Below are positions 58,899-64,000 of a DNA stretch of 64,000 bases, piece after piece. Made by a program: the position numbers and the translations under genes. How positions within the stretch are numbered: position 1 is the stretch's first letter; each line of letters opens with the position of its first letter. Source of the stretch: Qipengyuania spongiae (GTDB taxonomy: Bacteria; Pseudomonadota; Alphaproteobacteria; Sphingomonadales; Sphingomonadaceae); the NCBI RefSeq assembly GCF_026168555.1, contig NZ_CP092471.1, forward strand, positions 1,994,501-2,058,500, in the 5' to 3' direction. The notes beneath the pieces were generated by a model. That model was not told where the DNA came from, did not search any database, and saw only the letters and a program-made list of their open reading frames with translations.

Positions 58899-58954
58899 AA
58901 AGCCGGTGCGCGCCGGGGCTGTCCCAAACAGCGCCCCCGGCAGCTCCGGCTTTT
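58899..58954 (+). terminator. recA terminator with long stem
   Basis: AGCCGG (58901-58906) pairs with CCGGCT (58946-58951), and an inner stem GCCGGGG/CCCCGGC plus CTGT/ACAG closes the loop. A TTTT run follows at 58951-58954. It lies about 100 bases after the recA stop; the rest of 58801-59084 holds nothing I recognise. Confidence 0.75.
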
Positions 58955-59084
58955 CCGTGCATGGTAGGTCGACCGCAACGGTGCGGGTTTCGTCCAGAGT
59001 CCCGTGGCTGGCATGTCGCCCACTGGATCGAAATCTCCCGCTCGCCTAGCTTCCAATGCGAATCACCCCTCCGGGAGAGCCCGC

Positions 59085-59711
59085 ATGACCCTCATCGTTC
59101 ACCATCTGAACAACAGCCGCTCGCAGCGGGTGCTCTGGTTGCTTGAGGAACTTGGTGCCGAGTACGACATCGTCGCTTATCAGCGTGACGCCCAGACCAA
59201 CCTCGCGCCGGACGAGCTCAAGCAGGCCCATCCGCTCGGAAAGTCCCCGGTGATCGTGGACGATGGCCGCACCATTTCCGAGAGCGGAGCGATCATCGAA
59301 TATCTCTGCGTGCGTTACGGCAACGAGCACTGGGTACCGCGCTATGGCTCCGACGACTGGGTCACCCATGCCGAATGGATGCAGTTCGGCGAAAGCAGCT
59401 TTTTCGTGCCCGTCATGCTCAAGATCTATGCGGGCCGGCTGGGCGAGGCGGCCGCGCCGCTCTTTCCCCGGATCGAGGAACAACTCGCCGCTCATGTCGC
59501 CTACGTGGAGGAAAATATCGGCGAGAACCTCCATTTCCTCGGTGGCAACTGGTCCGCGGTTGACGTGATGATGAGCTTCCCGGCGGAAATCGCGATCATG
59601 CAGGGATATGGTGACCGAGCGCCAAAGCTCGCCGCCTTCATGGAGAAAATCCACGCCCGCGACGCTTGGCAGCGCGCCCGTGAAAAGAGCGGCCCTTACT
59701 TCGGCTGGTAG
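59085..59711 (+). CDS. Glutathione S-transferase family protein
   Basis: 208 residues. The thioredoxin-fold N-domain (about 1-78) starts MTLIVHHLNNSRSQRVLWLL, with GKSPVIVDDGRTISESGAII giving the cis-Pro and Glu-Ser glutathione-binding motif. An all-helical C-domain follows (about 85-205) with the GGNWSAVDVMMSFP N-capping box. The SRSQRVLW segment puts Ser at the catalytic position, as in several bacterial GSTs. Substrate unknown. ATG 59085 follows GGGAGAG. Confidence 0.9.
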   Translation: MTLIVHHLNNSRSQRVLWLLEELGAEYDIVAYQRDAQTNLAPDELKQAHPLGKSPVIVDDGRTISESGAIIEYLCVRYGNEHWVPRYGSDDWVTHAEWMQFGESSFFVPVMLKIYAGRLGEAAAPLFPRIEEQLAAHVAYVEENIGENLHFLGGNWSAVDVMMSFPAEIAIMQGYGDRAPKLAAFMEKIHARDAWQRAREKSGPYFGW

Positions 59712-59836
59712 CCACCCGGCACTCCTAGCCGATACCTGCCTCGCCCCGGGTATCAGGCTGCACTCCCGTACCGCCATTCGTGCCCGCGCGCTTTCCGAGC
59801 TTGTCGCCCGGCATGGCTTTGCCTAACTGCTGAGCC

Positions 59837-62503
59837 ATGACGTCGACCAACGAAATTCGCCGCGCCTTCCTCGACTTCTTCGCGCGGGCCGATCACGCCG
59901 AAGTGCCGAGCGCGCCGCTCGTGCCCTACAGCGACCCTACGCTGATGTTCGTCAATGCCGGGATGGTGCCGTTCAAGAACGCCTTCACCGGCCTGGAGAC
60001 GCCGCCCGCACCGCGTGCTACCAGCGCGCAGAAATGCGTGCGCGCCGGAGGCAAGCACAACGATCTCGACAATGTCGGTTACACCGCGCGGCATCATACC
60101 TTTTTCGAGATGCTCGGCAATTTCAGCTTCGGCGATTATTTCAAGGAACAGGCGATCGACAACGCCTGGACCCTGCTGACGAAGGAATGGGGTCTCGATC
60201 CCGAGCGCCTGCTGGTCACCGTCTATCACACCGACGACGAAGCCTTTGACCTGTGGAAGAAGCGGACCGGCTTCGCGGACGAGAAGATCATCCGCATTCC
60301 GACCAAGGACAATTTCTGGGCGATGGGGTCGGACGGTCCGTGCGGGCCTTGTTCGGAAATATTCTACGACCACGGCGATCACATCTGGGGCGGCCCTCCT
60401 GGATCGCCGGAAGAGGACGGGGATCGCTTCGTCGAGATCTGGAATCTCGTCTTCATGCAGTTCCAGCAGGAGGCGGACGAGATCGTCAGCGAGCTGCCTC
60501 GGCCCAGCATCGACACCGGAATGGGTCTCGAACGCGTCGCCGCGGTGCTGCAGGGCGTCCACGACAATTATGACACCGACACCTTCCGCGAGCTGATCGC
60601 GGCCTCGGAAAGTCTCACGGGTGTGAAGGCGGAAGGCGACAGCCAAGCCAGCCACCGGGTGATCGCAGACCATCTGCGCTCGACAAGCTTCTTGCTCGCA
60701 GACGGCGTTCTGCCGTCAAACGAGGGGCGCGGCTACGTGCTGCGCCGGATCATGCGCCGCGCCATGCGCCATGCGCATCTGCTCGGCGCGAGCGAGCCGC
60801 TGATGCATCGCCTCGTCCCCGCGCTTGTGACCGAGATGGGGCAGGCCTATCCCGAGCTTCAGCGCGGTCAGGACCTGATCGAGGAAGTGCTCGAGCGTGA
60901 GGAAACCCAGTTCCGCCGTACGCTGGAAAAGGGTCTGCGGCTGCTCGACGATGCGACCCGCGAGATGGCTGAGGGCGGCACGCTCGACGGCGAAACCGCC
61001 TTCAAGCTCTACGACACTTATGGTTTCCCTTACGATCTCACCGAAGATGCGCTGCGTGGCCGCGGTCTGGCCGTCGACCGTGCCGGCTTCGATGCCGCCA
61101 TGGCGCAGCAGAAGGCCGCGGCCCGCGCCGCGTGGAAGGGTTCGGGCGAGGCGGCGAGCGACGAGCTGTGGTTCGACATTGCCGACCGCGAAGGTTCGAC
61201 CGAGTTCACCGGCTACGCATCGACCACTGGCGAGGCGGCGGTGGTCGCCATCGTCAGGGACGGGGCGGAAGTCGACGCGGCGGCCGAGGGTGACAGCGTC
61301 ACCATCCTTACCAACCAGACCCCCTTCTATGGCGAGAGCGGCGGCCAGACCGGCGATGCCGGGCGCATCTGGGCGCCGGCGGGCCTCGAATTCGCAGTCG
61401 AGACGACCAACAAGCCGCTTGGCCGGCTTCATGCTCATGTCGGCACCATGCGGGCCGGGACTGTCCGTCGCGGCGATACGGTTCACCTCCGTATCGACGC
61501 CGAACGCCGCGATCGCATTCGCGCGAACCATTCGGCGACACACCTGGTCCACGCGGCTCTGCGCAACCGGCTGGGCGGGCATGTCACGCAGAAGGGATCG
61601 CTGGTGACCGACGAACGGTTCCGCTTCGATTTCTCGCATCCCAAACCGCTGACCGACGAGGACATCGCTGCGATCGAAGCCGAAGTGAATGCCGAAATCC
61701 GCGCCAACGAGCAGGTCTCGACCCGGTTGATGACGCCCGACGATGCCGTGGCGGCGGGTGCGCTGGCGCTGTTCGGCGAGAAATATGGCGACGAGGTGCG
61801 CGTTCTGTCGATAGGCCGCAAGGGCGAGGGCGGGCGCAACTACTCGGTGGAATTATGCGGCGGCGTCCATGTCGAGGCGACCGGCGATATCGGCCTGTTC
61901 CGCATCGTGTCGGAAAGCGCCGTGAGTTCGGGCGTCCGCCGGATCGAGGCGCTGACCGGGGAGGCCGCGCGCCAGTGGCTGGTGGGCCGCGACGAAGCGC
62001 TGAAGACGATCGCCGGGGCGCTCCGCACCGGTCCCGAAGATGCGGTCGCCCGCGTGACCGCACTGATCGAGGAGCGGCGCAAGCTGGAGAAGGATCTGGC
62101 CGAAGCGAAGCGCGCTCTGGCGCTCGGTGGCGGAGGTGCAGGAGGCGACACCGCTCCTGCGGATGAAGATGTCGGCGGCGTCAAGTTCTCGGGCCAGGTC
62201 CTCGACGGCCTGAACCCGCGCGAGTTGCGGCCTCTGCTGGACGAGGCGAAGACGCGGCTCGGTTCGGGCGTGGCGACGATCTGCGCGGTCAACGAGGGCA
62301 AGGGCGCGATCGCCGTCGCGGTCACCGATGATCTGGCCGAGCGATTCAGCGCAGTCGATCTGGTGAAAAGCGGGGTCGAGGCGCTGGGCGGGAAGGGCGG
62401 CGGCGGCCGGCCCGATATGGCGCAAGGAGGCGGGCCGGATGGAGACAAGGCCTCCGAGGCGATTGCTGCCGTGCGCGAGGCGCTCGCACGCGAAAACGCC
62501 TGA
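59837..62503 (+). CDS. alaS: Alanyl-tRNA synthetase
   Basis: 888 residues. The class II catalytic domain (about 1-240) has [18 protein letters not shown] and [19 protein letters not shown] helical tRNA-recognition domain follows. The editing domain (about 560-715) has zinc ligands in [17 protein letters not shown] and [12 protein letters not shown], and the C-terminal oligomerisation/C-Ala domain includes [17 protein letters not shown] and [16 protein letters not shown]. Length fits the family. A bidirectional terminator includes its stop codon. Confidence 0.96.
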   Translation: MTSTNEIRRAFLDFFARADHAEVPSAPLVPYSDPTLMFVNAGMVPFKNAFTGLETPPAPRATSAQKCVRAGGKHNDLDNVGYTARHHTFFEMLGNFSFGDYFKEQAIDNAWTLLTKEWGLDPERLLVTVYHTDDEAFDLWKKRTGFADEKIIRIPTKDNFWAMGSDGPCGPCSEIFYDHGDHIWGGPPGSPEEDGDRFVEIWNLVFMQFQQEADEIVSELPRPSIDTGMGLERVAAVLQGVHDNYDTDTFRELIAASESLTGVKAEGDSQASHRVIADHLRSTSFLLADGVLPSNEGRGYVLRRIMRRAMRHAHLLGASEPLMHRLVPALVTEMGQAYPELQRGQDLIEEVLEREETQFRRTLEKGLRLLDDATREMAEGGTLDGETAFKLYDTYGFPYDLTEDALRGRGLAVDRAGFDAAMAQQKAAARAAWKGSGEAASDELWFDIADREGSTEFTGYASTTGEAAVVAIVRDGAEVDAAAEGDSVTILTNQTPFYGESGGQTGDAGRIWAPAGLEFAVETTNKPLGRLHAHVGTMRAGTVRRGDTVHLRIDAERRDRIRANHSATHLVHAALRNRLGGHVTQKGSLVTDERFRFDFSHPKPLTDEDIAAIEAEVNAEIRANEQVSTRLMTPDDAVAAGALALFGEKYGDEVRVLSIGRKGEGGRNYSVELCGGVHVEATGDIGLFRIVSESAVSSGVRRIEALTGEAARQWLVGRDEALKTIAGALRTGPEDAVARVTALIEERRKLEKDLAEAKRALALGGGGAGGDTAPADEDVGGVKFSGQVLDGLNPRELRPLLDEAKTRLGSGVATICAVNEGKGAIAVAVTDDLAERFSAVDLVKSGVEALGGKGGGGRPDMAQGGGPDGDKASEAIAAVREALARENA

Positions 62504-62527
62504 CGGGCGCGAACCCGTCAGGCGTTT
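62494..62527. terminator. Bidirectional terminator between alaS and the 57-residue gene
   Basis: AAACGCCTGACGGG at 62494-62507 and CCCGTCAGGCGTTT at 62514-62527 form a perfect 14-bp stem with a 6-base loop (CGCGAA). The alaS TGA lies within the first arm. T residues on both sides (GTTTCG on plus, TTTTCG on minus) let it end both convergent transcripts. Confidence 0.9.
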
Positions 62528-62542
62528 CGTTCTGTCGAAAGA

Positions 62543-62716
62543 TCAGGCGCCGGGCGTAGACTTGGTCTCGCCGCTGGAGCCGCGCTCGATATCGTAGCCT
62601 TCCGTATCGGCAGGTGCGCCGCGCTTGTCCGTCGGCGCGCCGTCCTTCTGGACGTCCGCGACGTTCTGCGGCTTGAACTTTTCGTCGTTCGGGATCGGTT
62701 TGGTCGGGTCTGCCAT
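62543..62716 (-). CDS. Small charged, probably disordered protein
   Basis: 57 residues from ATG 62714-62716, with AGGAG six bases upstream. Very hydrophilic (MADPTKPIPNDEKFKPQNVA, then DVQKDGAPTDKRG) with many Asp, Lys and Pro and no hydrophobic core, so likely disordered. No family recognised. The ribosome site and composition support a real gene. An upstream start at 62773 is less likely. Confidence 0.68.
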   Translation of the reverse strand: MADPTKPIPNDEKFKPQNVADVQKDGAPTDKRGAPADTEGYDIERGSSGETKSTPGA

Positions 62717-62769
62717 TTGCTTTCTCCTTTTCTTTTCAATGCACGAAAAGGAAAAGCGTTCAGAAATTC

Positions 62770-64000
62770 TCACTCGTTGATAGTCGAGGTCCTGAGCTTG
62801 GGGCGATAGTCGAGCGCACCGTCATGTTCGATCCGGGCGCGGAACTCGTCGCGTTTCTCATGGATCGAGGCGATTACCGGACCCATGGCGACGCCGATAT
62901 CGACGAGGACCGCTTCCGAAAGCTGCAGCGAGCTTTCCAGCGTCTCCGGCACGGCATGGCTGGCCCCGGCTCGGTAGAGCTGCGCGGCGTGGCTCGCGTC
63001 GCGGGCGCGCGCGACGATCAGCAGGTCGGGATATTCGGCGCGCAACTTGGAGACGAGGCGCTGCGCAAGGATCGGTTCGTCCATGGTCAGGACGACGGCG
63101 AGCGCCTCGCCCATCTCCAGCCGGTCGAGCGACGCCCCGCGCGAGGCATCGCCGAACACCGCCCGCATCCCGCGCGCCTTGGCCCGCTGGACGAGATCGG
63201 CGTCGGAATCAACCGCGATGTAGGGCTTTCCGTGTGCGTCGAGCATCTGCGCCACCAGCCGCCCGACACGGCCGGCACCGATGATGACAACGCGTCGCTC
63301 GCCGTTTTCCTCGGGCGGGAGTTCGGGGACCGGCTCGATCCGGCGCGCGACGATCCGGCCGAACTTGGCGAGAAGCGGCGTGATGGTGAGCCCGATCGCA
63401 GTGACGATCTGCCAGAACTGCGCGGTGCCGGGCTGGATCAGCAGCGCGGAGGTCGCGGCCGCGAGGACGATCAGTGTGGTTTCCGACGGGCTCGACATGA
63501 GAATGCCGGTCTCGACCGACGTCCCGCGCCCGGCACCCATCATGCGCAGGAGAATGCCGGTCACCACCGCCTTGAATGCCAGCACGCCGACCACGGCCGC
63601 GGCGAACATGCCGAGGCTGTCCCACACGGTCGCGAGGTCCACGCTCATGCCCACCGTGATGAGGAAGACGCCGAGTGCGAGGCCCTTGAACGGCTCTATG
63701 ATACCCTCGACCTCTGCGTGATACTCAGTCTCGGCGATCAACAGGCCGGCGACCAACGCTCCGACGATCGGCGACAAGCCGGCGGCGGCGGTGGCGAGGC
63801 TTGCCCCGATGACGACCAGCATAGATGCAGCGAGGAACAACTCGGGGCTCTTGGTCCGGGCGGCTTGGGCGAACAGGCGGGGCAGGAAGAACCGCCCGCC
63901 GACCATCATCACCGCCACCACGGCGACTCCTATGCCGAGGGTTTCGGCCAGTCCCTCCCATCCGCTGCTTGCGGCGTTGGGTGCCATCGCGCCGAGCAGG
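62770..64000 (-). CDS. Monovalent cation:proton antiporter, KefB/CPA2 type, 3' part
   Basis: The frame continues through the window edge, and 410 residues are seen. The first part has at least six membrane helices (SPIVGALVAGLLIAETEYHA, PFKGLALGVFLITVGMSVDL). The C-terminal TrkA-N/RCK domain binds a nucleotide in RRVVIIGAGRVGRLVAQMLD and ends with helical segments SRGASLDRLEMGEALAVVLT. This matches the KefB/KefC family of K+/H+ antiporters, in which glutathione or nucleotides control the channel. Full proteins have about 560-620 residues, so about a third lies outside. No kefF or kefG partner is visible. Confidence 0.88.
   Translation of the reverse strand, partial: LLGAMAPNAASSGWEGLAETLGIGVAVVAVMMVGGRFFLPRLFAQAARTKSPELFLAASMLVVIGASLATAAAGLSPIVGALVAGLLIAETEYHAEVEGIIEPFKGLALGVFLITVGMSVDLATVWDSLGMFAAAVVGVLAFKAVVTGILLRMMGAGRGTSVETGILMSSPSETTLIVLAAATSALLIQPGTAQFWQIVTAIGLTITPLLAKFGRIVARRIEPVPELPPEENGERRVVIIGAGRVGRLVAQMLDAHGKPYIAVDSDADLVQRAKARGMRAVFGDASRGASLDRLEMGEALAVVLTMDEPILAQRLVSKLRAEYPDLLIVARARDASHAAQLYRAGASHAVPETLESSLQLSEAVLVDIGVAMGPVIASIHEKRDEFRARIEHDGALDYRPKLRTSTINE

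Overview
The window is a stretch of bacterial chromosome with high GC content and dense coding. The gene content points to an alphaproteobacterium of the Sphingomonadales, most likely the Erythrobacteraceae (Erythrobacter/Qipengyuania-like). The supporting signs are a CckA-type hybrid kinase, an alphaproteobacterial LexA operator (GTTC-N7-GTTC) upstream of recA, a two-protein-style mdh-sucD-sucA-sucB-lpd cluster, and a dispersed repeat typical of sphingomonads next to acpP. The genus is inference from remembered family resemblance, not from a search. No rRNA, tRNA, CRISPR array, insertion sequence, integrase or prophage was recognised.

Layout. Positions 1-4.3 kb: tail of a CsbD-like stress protein, a ThDP enzyme, an LplT-like MFS transporter and pgsA. 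4.3-5.4 kb: a relatively AT-rich islet with small unknown genes and short repeats. 5.5-13.8 kb: oxyR and rnd on the minus strand, then aspS, acpP, fabF, mltG and a 2H phosphoesterase on the plus strand, a TRIC-type channel and a truncated amidase. 14.5-22.8 kb: a minus-strand TCA cluster mdh - small exported protein - sucD - sucA - sucB - small lipoprotein - lpdA. The two small proteins are joined to their neighbours by 1-4 base overlaps. 23.1-33.8 kb: a GGDEF/EAL protein, a SleB-type hydrolase, a BtuB-like TonB receptor, an M3 peptidase lipoprotein, thpR and a GH24 lysozyme.

34.1-45.8 kb: uvrA, followed by an AT-rich accessory module. It holds an AIPR-family (abortive infection) protein, a 76-residue partner of unknown function, a perfect 11-bp hairpin between them and a clear sigma70-type promoter. 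This module is the best candidate for an under-described system in the window. Beyond it lie an HTH protein, rlpA, argG, a DksA-like zinc finger protein, and an operon of pteridine-reductase-like SDR, cytochrome b and molybdopterin oxidoreductase. 45.9-64 kb: MOSC protein, rlmN, an outer-membrane barrel, greB, slt, dapA, an AstE-like enzyme, smpB, a DUF2062 protein, cckA, recA, a GST, alaS, a 57-residue protein and the 3' part of a KefB-type antiporter cut by the window edge.

Most of the window is housekeeping: central carbon metabolism, lipid and peptidoglycan synthesis and turnover, translation, and DNA repair. No gene-free stretch exceeds about 300 bases. The longest are 14233-14531, 33820-34114, 58801-59084 and 22845-23123. 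I see nothing coding in them; 58801-59084 carries the recA terminator.
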